Assembly (NCBI GenBank): GCA_030141605.1
Contig: JAQGDQ010000444.1
Span: forward strand, 82,737 to 146,736
DNA length: 64,000 bases
From: Tubiluchus corallicola
Lineage: Eukaryota; Priapulida; Priapulimorpha; Priapulimorphida; Tubiluchidae
Direction of reading: 5' to 3'
Of the stretch, positions 23,404 to 33,232 are shown piece by piece (the first letter of the stretch is position 1; each line of letters begins with the position of its first letter). The position numbers and the translations under genes are program-made. The notes under the pieces were generated by a model, which worked only from the letters and a program-made list of their open reading frames with translations, searched no databases and was not told where the DNA came from.

Positions 23404-24192
23404 CTAGCAAAGGCCCCGCAAAAGATTTTGCGTAAAAAACCACGTATAATCAATAATACGCGAACATCCTACCTAGTCCTCATGTATAATGCAAAGCCTG
23501 TAACATCCTGCCTATTGTTTGTTTACTTTGCCTGTAGCAGCTTTTTGCTGAATTAAAGCTATAAGATTATAGGCAGAGTACAATGGATGACGTCACAACA
23601 ATGGCATTGCGTCAGCAGTTTTCTAAGCGAAAATTGCCGAAAATAGAACATCTAATTAACTTGCCAGTACTCCTCTCCGTGGACGTGTCCTAAAATGTAG
23701 CCTACATCATCGTGTAGCCCTGTTTTTTCTCTTTCTGGTGAGCTGTATATCTCCTTCCGAGAGTCCCACCAGGCGCCGCTAGAACGTTTCCGCATGCTGT
23801 TTGATCAGAATTTCGAAAAAATCGCGTGTTGGCTCCGGAAAAACGCCAGTTGCGGGGCGCCGTGGCCCTCTCGCGAATTCTAAATAGGCGTATGACACCC
23901 ACCGCTGAACAGGCTATCTATCCATACCCAGCAGCACCCTCGGCCCATTCCCGTTCTTCAGATCTCAGGCGTATAACTTTTGCAAAAAACGGCCATTTTT
24001 GGAGGTTTTTCGCCCCCCGTTCCTCCCGGTGGGCCAAATTCGAAAAATAAACCATCAATGGCACGACACTAGATCGAGACCTTTCGTTTGATGTATAGAT
24101 CGCCGCAAATGGTGGCCTCCTCCGGGCTGTAGCCTCGAATCTTATATATATATATAAATAAATTAAGCCCATACCAAGAATATTAATATAAG
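23404..24192 (-). repeat. Repeat B, tandem array unit 2
   Basis: A complete 789 bp unit from 'ctagcaaaggccccgc' to the next occurrence of the same words at 24193. It is head to tail with its neighbours. The palindrome is degraded in this copy (aacggccattttt). Confidence 0.85.
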
Positions 24193-24880
24193 GTACTAGC
24201 AAAGGCCCCGCAAAAGATTTTGCGTAAAAAACCACGTGTAATCAATAATACGCGAACATCCTTCCTAGTCCTCATTTATAACACAAAGCCCGTAACATTC
24301 TGCCTACTGTATGTCTGTTTATCTAACGCAGAGCAGCTTTTTGCTGAATTAAAGTTATAGAGTACAATGGATGAACTCAGCACAATGGAATGCGGTCAAC
24401 ACGGTTTTATAAGCGAAAAATGTCGAAATTTGCGGAAAATGAAACACGTAATTAACTCGTTGATACTCCTCTAGGTGGACCTGCCCTGACATATAGCCCA
24501 CATCATCGTGTAGCCCTGTCCTTCCTATTTGTAAAGAGCCCCATATCTCCTTCCTAGAGTCCCACCGCGCGACGCTAGAACGTTTTTCCCGCATGCTGTT
24601 CGGTCAAAATTTCGAAAAAATCGCGAGTTGGGTCCGGGAAAACGCCCGTTGCGGGGCGCCCTGGGCCCTCTCAGGAATTCTAGATATGCCTATCTATCCA
24701 TATCCAGCACCACCCTCGATCCGTTCCCGTTCTCTACATCTCAGCCGTATAACTTTTGCAAAGAACAGCCAAAAAATGGCCATTTTTGGAGGTTTTTCGC
24801 CTCCCCTTCCTCCCGGTGGGCCCGATTCGAAAAATAAACCATCAATGGCACGACACTAGATCGAGACCTTTCGTTTGATC
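24193..24880 (-). repeat. Repeat B, tandem array unit 3 (truncated)
   Basis: Same order as unit 2, but it breaks off after 'cgagacctttcgtttgat' near 24878, losing the (TA)n end. The palindrome is intact (24772-24787). Confidence 0.8.
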
Positions 24881-26227
24881 TCAAGTAGATTCTCATCTGG
24901 AGGATCAAACACAGGCCAAGGCAAGTTCATCTTTAATTGAATTCTAATAAAGATAAAATTTGCTTACACGTTACGCTTGCTGATAAACCGGCGGGCTGTC
25001 TTTGCTTCCTAAATTCATTACAGTACTTACAAGGTAAGGAAAAATTTCATCGTTTAGTTTTATGAAGGTAAGGGAACAGAATTGATTAGATAAAATGAGC
25101 TCTACACCCGCGGCTGTATATGCCTAGACTACTTCCCTGCGTGGAAAATAATAGAATTCTCTACATCAAAGTTTTTTCACCACTCTCCCAAGGCTTGCTC
25201 CCTCCAAATGTATTGTTTTGAGTCGGCTAATTTTACTATTATCCTAGGCGTCCACGCTAAACTGGACATGATATTTCTACTTATAAGGAGGCCGAAATTT
25301 TATTCTGGGGTTTTGGCGATTTCCTCTTTGATGCATGCTACTGTGCGTGTTGCTGAGCCAGTAGTGATGTAAAATTTGTGCTTTGCTTTTCATAGTTAGC
25401 TTTTTGGAAAAAAAATGAACGCATTTTTGCATCTTTGAGGATGCTGTACCAAATTTCTGCTTGTTGTGGAATGCTGTCCATACTTTGATATGTGAGTAAT
25501 GTAAGACCTGTAGGCCTATTACCATTAAAATTCAAAGTGGTTGATTATATATTACATCCCGTAAATGATCATTATTGGTAAAACAATCATGTTCCATTAA
25601 AACATAAAAACATTGCTTGCACATCAAAAAGATTCAATTTATTGGTCTAATAGCGCAAAAATATTATGGTGAGTGGAGTTTTTCGGCTTTAACGTTTATA
25701 TCTAATACAGTTACAAATATAGTTTGCTCCAGACTACACAGATGGCAGAACAGTATTGGATATAAATTTTGGAGTGAATGTCTTTTCAGATTTTAAACCT
25801 GTTTTTCTTGTTTTAAACACAGATTGAAATGTATGCAGAAAAAATTTGTTTCTTATAGATAATCATCTGTGTTTTATGATCATTCTTATATGTGCATGGT
25901 TTTAGTTTTAACAAAATGTACCTTTTACAAATGGATCTGGCTCACACACCCTTCTAATTGCAGAAGCTTTGAGGCTGAGAAACTTTTGAAAAAATGGTAT
26001 TTTAAATATTTTGCTTCTGTAATTTTTCTCACAAATCGTTAAATCTAAATCCTTTAATTATAAACGTTTTATAAGCTTTAAATTTTAAAAACTTAAAAAA
26101 ATTAAATAGCAAAAAAACTTTAGAAATAATTTTGTCTGTTAACCAAGCAGTTTGTGAAATAATATATTGTATTAGTAGATGTGCAATTATTGACAATGAT
26201 TGCCAGTAATTTTTGATAACTGAATAC

Positions 26228-26372
26228 CTTATGGAAAAACGCAGCACCAGTTATAACAATAGACTGTTGACAAATGTGCGACGTAATATACTCCCACGTT
26301 TTGTTTTCAAAATTCCATATATGTGAACGCCCTTCCGTACCAACAATTCTGTAAGGTTGTTGCAGCCATACT
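26228..26372 (-). CDS. EXTL3: EXTL3, coding exon 4
   Basis: This 145 nt exon encodes the rest of Arg666 through Lys714. Its acceptor is aatttcag and its donor is aag|gtattc. It reads VWLQQPYRIVGTEGRSHIWN, FENKTWEYITSHICQQS and IVITGAAFFHK, matching the GT64 segment 'VWxxxxxRIVGFxGRxHxWD ... MVLTGAAFFHK' of EXTL3. Phases agree with exon 3 (2 nt carried over) and exon 5 (phase 0). Confidence 0.92.
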
Positions 26373-27704
26373 CTGAAATTAATATAATGATTAGAGGTAA
26401 CGATAATTCACATGTATAAAGCAGTGCATTTTACTTATAATATGACAACTCTGGACTGTTTTGCAATAAAAAACAACAACAATTGGGAAACTGCGGAATT
26501 CTAACAGTGACCGTAACAATTTATAGATTCTACACCATTCAGCAAGCCCAGGCTCCCCAAAATTTTTTAGCAAAAGTTTTAAGGAACACATTGTTGAAAT
26601 TATATTCTAGTCGCTATTGTAATAATTAACTAACTAAGTAAATAATTGATCGAATTGCTTCATTCACGCAAATCAGCTATAGGGCGACAGTTCACTGATG
26701 ACGTGAAGGCAGGAGTGGTCACGTGCTTAGTAATGAATTGGCATATTTTAGCTTTTGCAGTGTTTACTGTTTTCAAGCAGTCATGGCGAGTACAACTCTC
26801 GCCGTTTAGTGTCCTTTTTTCAGGTCGGGAAACTTGAGAAGGCTAACATCATCACTTGTTCCTTTATTACAGCCTCCTGCTACACAAATTCTGGGCATTT
26901 TGTACTCGTATAATACTATAAAAGTTCGTCAGTCAGGTCGAAACGTCACTACAGCAACTACATAGCAGGCACATACATCCCATAATGCTTTTCGGACTAT
27001 CCTCCCATGACGTCGTTCGCCATATGTAGCCGAAATTTGGCGAGTGGGAGGCACAGTAAACCAAATGTTCAAATTGATGAGATCTAATGTGTTTTATTAA
27101 TTGCACACCTAAAAACTGATATTTTCGATTTCACTAGTTCTTTTCTGCTTACGTTGTTGGTTTTCATTATTATAAAAAAAGACTCAACATTTACTTCATT
27201 ATTGCAAATTTTATTTTTATTAAATATCTGTTAAAATATTTATAGACCTAAATATCTACTAAATTTTAATATAATTTATGCCTTTTTTGCATATCTATCA
27301 GCATCTGCGCAAAAGATGTTTCGCAAACAACATTAACTAACCAGAATTCAAGCAATTTTGTATTGCCTTCTCATTAATAATTGGAGGAATGCATGTGTTG
27401 TTGATTCACACTCCTGCACACATGATTTGACCAGCTAGTTATCTGGCCTTAGAAGCCATTCACACCGGATTATTACATATTAACTGTTCTGGTTTCAGTT
27501 TAGAGACATTTGTATTATTTTGTATTTTACAAATATTGCTTTACTCAATCTCAATTTGGGCAGTTTCGCTAGCAATGTTTAATATATAATGAACGTTTGC
27601 TACCCCATTTTTAAAGCAGGAGCAGACACCTTTTAGTTATATTTACGTTGTTAGTCATTAAAGTGGCTGCAAGTGAACTAAAATACCTTTACATAAATAC
27701 TTAC
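26373..27704 (-). other. EXTL3 intron 3
   Basis: The intron is 1,332 bp with donor gtaagt and acceptor aatttcag. It is AT-rich and nothing else is recognised in it. Confidence 0.8.
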
Positions 27705-27832
27705 CTAAACGCAAAAAGAATATCTTCATGGCTAACTCGAATATCATCATCTAATGACAACACTGCTTGAGTTTCAATTGATCGGTAAGGCTTGAATCTG
27801 TTGTTCAGGCTATTTTTGGACGACTTTATTAC
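27705..27832 (-). CDS. EXTL3: EXTL3, coding exon 3 (DXD motif)
   Basis: This 128 nt exon encodes residues 624-665 plus two bases of 666, with acceptor tattgacag and donor ag|gtaagt. It reads VIKSSKNSLNNRFKPYRSIE then TQAVLSLDDDIRVSHEDILF. SLDDD (residues 649-653) is the metal/UDP-binding DXD motif of family GT64, and 'NSLNNRFxP...IET' is the usual sequence leading to it. Its presence argues for a catalytically competent transferase. Confidence 0.93.
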
Positions 27833-28069
27833 CTGTCAATAAAGCAGTGTTGTATGTTATTTCTTGGACAGCATGCCTGCAACTGGTAACCTCTTTGCGT
27901 TCAAGCGATATATGGCGAACCACTTAACCCTTTCAGTCCCATATTATTTTTTAATAAGAAAAAAATTTTGCATAGTGCTAAATTGTTCCGTCCACTTTTG
28001 TTCAGTATTTCCACCTTGTTTACAAATAATAATAATAATATTTTTCTACCTGTGCCCGCGTGCTAAATA

Positions 28070-28432
28070 TATCCGGGGAGGAGGAGAGGGTGGGATAGGA
28101 AGAGAACCCTTCAAATAATGGAACTGCTTTAACCCTAGCACCCTTTGAATAATGGAGCTGCCCCAATACTGTCTAACCCTAATTACCCCAACCCTTCGAT
28201 TAATGGAGCTCTCCAAGTGTAAGACAATTCTTACCTTTATTGTTAAACCTACCTCACATATCCAAATAATGTCTAACTCTAACACTAATCCTAAAACCAT
28301 TAAAATATTGGAACTATCATCCTTCAAATAGTGATCATCCAACCATATATAAAAGTTCCGTAAGTGCGAATCGAACTCGGGTGAGAATGCATGCAAGACC
28401 TCCTCCTTACCTCCTAGGCCACACCGTCATGT
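28070..28432 (-). mobile_element. tRNA-derived SINE, copy 1
   Basis: On the - strand a tRNA-like head is followed by a body of degenerate repeats and a C/T-rich end. The A box is TGGCCTAGGAGG (28410-28421) and the B box is GAGTTCGATTCGC (28366-28378), about 31 bp apart, as in a pol III promoter. The body has units of 'ttagggttagggcagctccattatt' type with 'gaagggtg'. The end is 'gaagggttctcttcctatcc...'. Copy 2 at 29001-29262 has the same order on the other strand. Confidence 0.65.
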
Positions 28433-28530
28433 AATCAATTGTAGAAACTTGTAGAAATCATTTGTACAATGTAAACGATAATTTTTATGAAAATGTGATT
28501 TTTGATGCTTGGAGAAGTATTTCAGTCACT

Positions 28531-28965
28531 CTCTCTCTAAATCGAAATTTTCTCTGCAAAGCTTAATTAAATAACACACGTTTATGAATAAATAATGCAC
28601 TTTAACTTGCACATATTACACAATTATTATAAAAGCAATTACATGAGATCGTGACTCATCCTTAGAGCAAGTGTACGTGTGCAAACCTACATCACTTCAA
28701 GTTAGCGTTAAAGCAACCGCGCACGCACAAACGTACACCTCATTTCACACTCTCTCTAAATCAAAATTTTCACTGCAAAACTTAATTAAATAGCACATGT
28801 TTATGATAAGTTGATGTGCTCTAACGTGTATGTCTTCGTGTATTACGCAATCATAAAAACAACTGCATAAGATAATTATGCATTCTTAGAGCAACCATGC
28901 GTGCGCAAAACCACCATCTCATTTCACAACAAGATAGACCAACCGCGCATGCGCAAACCTACATT
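28531..28965. repeat. ~216 bp tandem duplication between the two SINE heads
   Basis: 'cactctctctctaaatcgaa' and the following ~60 bp at 28531 recur at 28746 ('cacactctctctaaatcaaa'). Each unit ends with a purine/pyrimidine-alternating word (gcgcacgcacaaac, gcgtgcgcaaaac). A third partial end (cgcgcatgcgcaaac) occurs at about 28945. Confidence 0.8.
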
Positions 28966-29000
28966 ACTTATACCACATTTAACACATGCAAAGTAATACG

Positions 29001-29262
29001 TATCGGTGTGGCCTAAGTGGTACCTTGGATCAAATCCCACTTAAGGAAAACTTTCATATAGTTAGGGTTAAGGCAGTTCCATTAATTGAAGGGTGTTAGG
29101 GTTAGGGTTAGACAGTATTTGAAGGGTGTTAGGGTTAGGGCAGTTCCATTATTTGAAGGGTGTTACGGTTAGGGCAGTTCCATTATTTGAAGGGTGTTAG
29201 GGTTAATGCAGTACCATTATTTGAAGGGTCCTCCCCCTCCCCTCCCCTCCGCCTTCCAGCCG
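29001..29262 (+). mobile_element. tRNA-derived SINE, copy 2
   Basis: The A box is TGGCCTAAGTGG (29009-29020) and the B box is GGATCAAATCCC (29027-29038). The spacing between them is only 6 bp, so about 25 bp of the head is deleted compared with copy 1. The body is a ladder of ~34 bp units ('gggtgttagggttagggcag' plus 'ttccattatttgaa'), ending in a CT-rich run at 29228-29255. Confidence 0.65.
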
Positions 29263-30162
29263 ACATGCGCCGGCCATGACATCATCAAAAAATGAGGCAC
29301 AGCCCGACCCTCCAAAATTTAAAGGTCAAGGCCACACAGTCCGGTAACTTTATCCCTACTAACAATTTCTTCAGATAGTAGGCCACGTGACTTAATAAGT
29401 TCAAGTAACAACTAACTTTGCTAGTACCTGCAAAAAGCTAGTTACTCCAAACTTGCTGATTCCGAACTCCATTGATTTCTCAAATTTGCACTTTTTAACA
29501 AAGGGTAACACCATACATAAAAAATACTGCAGCCTAAAAAGTGCAGAGAGCTTTGTTTTTTCCACTTTTAATAATCAGCGCGCAACTAGAGGTTTAAAGG
29601 TGTTTTTTGCGTTTTTTTTCAAAACTACCAAAATGGAGTTGCCAAGTTTGTTTTTTGAGAAACTAGTAATATCTCATTGATGGTTTAGCATTGGAATCAC
29701 TAAAAATCCTGTCAATATGTGTAGATTTTTGTGGATTTTAGATTAACTTAAAGAGGTTAAACAAGTTAAAGCTCAACTTATGCAATTTAACAAAACCAGG
29801 CAGGTAAGAAAAATGATTCATCACTACAGCATGATCTACGTAAACGAAAGTGAAGTTGAAGAAATTACGAGTTTATAACTTAAACGCCTGAATCAGTTCA
29901 TAACGTCTAGGAAAGCAGCTAACCCCCCCCCCCCAAAAAATAAAAAATATTGCTATTTTCGCATGTATAAGGGCCGCTCTTCACAGAACTAGCATTTGTT
30001 AATTTGGGAAAACAGGAATGCACGAGGGTAGGCACAGTAATATCTTCATGGCCAAGTTTCATTCCTGCTGATACAATTGAATTGTTTGCTTATGAATTAC
30101 GTGTGTTTAATGAATTGTTAGATTATTCAATCATGCTAAAAATAATTATTTCATTCACTTAC

Positions 30163-30317
30163 TACAACTGGTACTTTGATGTCAGGCCATGCAAGTACAT
30201 TTGGTGATACATCCAAATCATTCCAAATAACCAGCACCTTTGTGAGATGTGGCAAGCCTTCTAGTGCCTCTAAGGATTTTATTAGAATTCCGTGTCTTTT
30301 ATATGCTACCATAATGA
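30163..30317 (-). CDS. EXTL3: EXTL3, coding exon 2
   Basis: This 155 nt exon encodes residues 572-623. Its acceptor is ttaattttag and its donor is gta|gtaagt. Its first two bases complete Val572 with the last base of exon 1. It reads IMVAYKRHGILIKSLEALEG, LPHLTKVLVIWNDLDVSPN, VLAWPDIKVPVV. This is the start of the GT64 fold ('FTVxMxTYxRxxxLxxSLExLxGLPxLxKVxVxWN'). Confidence 0.93.
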
Positions 30318-30839
30318 CTAAAATTAAAAGCAAATAAATATAAGTAATAAAGTAGTAAGCGGTTGTTTTTGGCAGCATAAAATATTGAAGATTTCTCCAT
30401 CATTGTCTTTTGATGCTTGTTATAACATTGGAGGTCGTTACCAAATTATTACTACCCACGCTGTGAGTTTTATAACCCACAGTTTATAACCCGAATTTCT
30501 GTTGAATAATTTAAGATTATAAAAAACTGTAAAATGACAATTGACCTTGGACCTTTAAAGCAATGTATGAAGAACTTGCAGTTCTGTCCTATACTGTGCT
30601 TGTTCTTACCATCGGTGTCGATCATGCAAGTAGCAGTGCCATAGCTATGAATTGATTTGGAGGCTAGAACAGAAGATAACAAGTATCTAACAACGGAAAC
30701 ATTGGCTCAAAGTTGCAGTTTACTACACAGTTTGCTTCAGCTGTCATTCAAGTTTCAGTTATTCAAAGTTTGACCTTGACACTTACTCTTACTCTCAGGA
30801 TAACATCAAAACATGTTTCATGACTGTAGCTACACACCA

Positions 30840-31335
30840 TTTCATATGGTGATCATGATGTTGATGACTATGATGATGATGACGACACCACAGCACCAAC
30901 ACCAACACCAGCAAAACCATGCAAAACATTTTGTACAAAGTCGAAACTTTATGCTGTAATAAATGTTCTTAGCCTGCCTATCAATGATCAATAAGGCGCG
31001 GACAATCTAAATAGTTTTGTTTGCTGCTTCTCAGGTTATAATTAGGCTAACAGAACTTACGTACGTGTGTAATCTGTAACACCGTAGAATGACAGGTGAA
31101 GACAATGCTTGAAACAGCCGCGAAATTTCCCAAATTGAAAGACTATAGATGCTTCAAATAGCGTGCAGCACGGGGGGGGGGGGTAAAAACAACCTCGAAA
31201 ATAAACCCTCCCGTTTCGTCTAGTTAGACATTTCTCCTAGTGAAACCTTCAGCGTTTGTAGACCGTTTCGTAGTCTTTCTGCGAGTCTGTTTCTTTACTT
31301 GCCCAAACAGTTGCACAATTTGAGTTTTTCTAGAG
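30840..31335 (+). repeat. Repeat C, copy 1
   Basis: It matches 32475-32960 in the same orientation. The order is an atgatgatgatgacgac-type start, a CACCAAC-rich part, 'aaaacattttg', 'gtaacaccgtagaatg', a G-run after 'cagcacgg' and 'cccaaacagttgcac'. No coding frame is conserved. Confidence 0.7.
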
Positions 31336-31361
31336 GCTTTTTGGGCAGCTTTCAGCTGCAT

Positions 31362-31615
31362 TTTAGGACGTCGCCGGCGTGAGGAGCTGCGATGAGTTGA
31401 TTAGAGGTTACATTTTCGGCGATTCTAGCTTGGAAAACTGCTGGCGTAAAGCCATTGTTCTGACGTCATCCATATATACTCTGCTTACAACTTTACAACT
31501 TTAATTCAGTAAAAGCTGCTGCTAGCTTTACGGTACAAATGAGGACTATGTATGATGCTCGAGTATTGTTGCTTATAAGTGTGTTTATACGCATTTTTTA
31601 CGGGGCCTTTGTTAG
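31362..31615 (+). repeat. Repeat B fragment (3' part, + orientation)
   Basis: It corresponds to about 7963-8210 of the full unit: 'ggaaaactgctggcgtaaag', 'ttctgacgtcatcc', 'tttaattcagtaaaagctgc', ending 'cggggcctttgttag'. It follows repeat C copy 1 directly. Confidence 0.75.
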
Positions 31616-32474
31616 TCTAGAATTATTCCACAAGTGCGCAGTTTATTATCCAAGTTGTTCACGAACGTTATTATTACTTCTGCTTTCACTGCAGTGGTTG
31701 AGAATTTTTTCTAAAACCATATTAAAAATTAGGTAATATGTTACTTGTCATGACAAACTTGTTAAATATCGTGTAAATCACATTTCTAAAAGTCTAGTTA
31801 CACGTGTAGCTGTAGGTGAATACAAATATGAATGTAAATTTAAAATCCTAATACTGTGGCCTCGGGCAAAGTTGCCACATCATCGTCATTTTTCAGTCTT
31901 AATACATTTTGTACTGCTGGAATCTGTCGTATGACAGTTATGCGGATAACAACAAATTTTAGCGTCATAACGACTTTCAGTATCCATAAAACAAGAAAAA
32001 ATCAAAATACAACATGAGTGAAAATATAATCAAATTATTCGCTAGTTTGTCAAACTGTCCTTAAATTCTATAACATTTGCTTAATACATGCAGATGTAAC
32101 ATACAACGTAATTTAGACACAACTACACAATCTATAGAAGCACAAAGTAATCGAGACAGAAAGTGTCTGTAAGAGCAAGGCTAGTCCTCTGCCTCAAGTT
32201 TGTTCTCATAAGCAAAACAATTTAACCAATCACAAATAATTAAACAGTCTCATTAAAACTGTTAAGTTAAGGTATTGTAAGAACAAATTAGAAGGATACA
32301 AAAATAATACCAAGACTAGCCAAACCCCTTAAAACATTTACCTATATAAACCCACAACGACAAATCACACCACAACACCTGGTCCCTCGCCACATCACCA
32401 CATTACCCACACACACCCACCACACCACACGATCCGCAACACATGTATCACACCACCACACCCACCACATCACA

Positions 32475-32960
32475 TGTGATGATGATGACGACAACGATTA
32501 CGACACCTACAGTACCAACACCAACAGTACAGCAGTAGAACGAAGTCAAGCAAAACGTTTTGCATCAATTTGAAACTGTGTGATACGATAAACGCTACAA
32601 GATCCATCCACAAATGTTCAATAATGCATGGACATTCTACATAGTCTTTGCGTTTATTTCTCGAACGATAATGACCTAAGAGATAGAAATTACATGTACA
32701 ATCTATAACACAATAGAACGCGGGTGATGACAATGCCTGGAAGAGCCGCGTAATTTCTTAGCTTCAATAACAATGGGTATTCCAAATACCGTGTGCACGG
32801 GGGGTGATATGACTTTGAAATACACCCTTCCCATTTCGCCTAGTGGACATCTCTCCCAATGAAATTTTCCTGCGTTGTGCCTTCCATTTTGTCCTCTTTC
32901 AGTGAATTTGTCTATTTTTCCCAACATGCCCAAACAGTTGCACGAACAAAGTTTTTCTGG
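32475..32960 (+). repeat. Repeat C, copy 2
   Basis: Same-orientation partner of 30840-31335, starting 1.63 kb later. It is clearly diverged from copy 1 and keeps the 'gcacgggggg' and 'cccaaacagttgcacgaac' words. Confidence 0.7.
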
Positions 32961-32984
32961 AGATTGTTCGTACATTTGGGTGTA

Positions 32985-33232
32985 CAGACCACTGCCGGAC
33001 GCCGTGGTCCACCCGGGAATTCTAAACACACCTGCTGCGCCCATCGCAGAATGCGCAATTCTGCCATTATAAGCACTGGTTCTCGGTACAATACTGATCT
33101 AAAGAAATAAATGATGTAAATTGTGCAGAAAACTGCCAAAAATGGCCATCTTTGGTGGTTTTTTGCCCCCGATCATACCAGGGAGCCTCATTCGAAAAAC
33201 AAACCCCCAGTGGGACAACACGAAATGTAAGC
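32985..33232 (-). repeat. Repeat B fragment (5' part, - orientation)
   Basis: It matches the reverse-complement repeat B units (compare 23040-23290): 'ggacgccgtggtcc', 'gaattctaaacacacctgc', 'aaaaatggccatctttgg', 'cattcgaaaaacaaacc'. It follows repeat C copy 2, whereas repeat C copy 1 is followed by the other half of repeat B on +. Confidence 0.7.

Larger units (their letters stand above)
20933..26227 (-). other. EXTL3 intron 4
   Basis: The intron is 5,295 bp. It holds the three-unit repeat B array (22640-24880). The stretches 20933-22640 and 24880-26227 contain small open frames with no recognisable similarity. Confidence 0.8.
27833..30162 (-). other. EXTL3 intron 2
   Basis: The intron is 2,330 bp with donor gtaagt. 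It contains two SINEs in opposite orientation and, between their heads, a ~216 bp tandem duplication. A C-run occurs at about 29925. Confidence 0.8.

Noticed and set aside
7553-24860. Recurring Pro/Arg-rich frames of 60-105 codons in repeat B copies
   Set aside because: Each copy has frames in different phases with stops at different places, and the DNA is conserved without a codon pattern. I treat the unit as non-coding.
25277-25535. Two overlapping - strand frames between EXTL3 exons 4 and 5, considered as the missing GT64 exon
   Set aside because: Neither translation matches the expected 'NCEDIA' segment, which was found at 20804-20932 with correct splice sites.
28366-29038. tRNA genes
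   Set aside because: A and B boxes are present, but no foldable acceptor stem or anticodon arm could be drawn; they fit SINE heads better.
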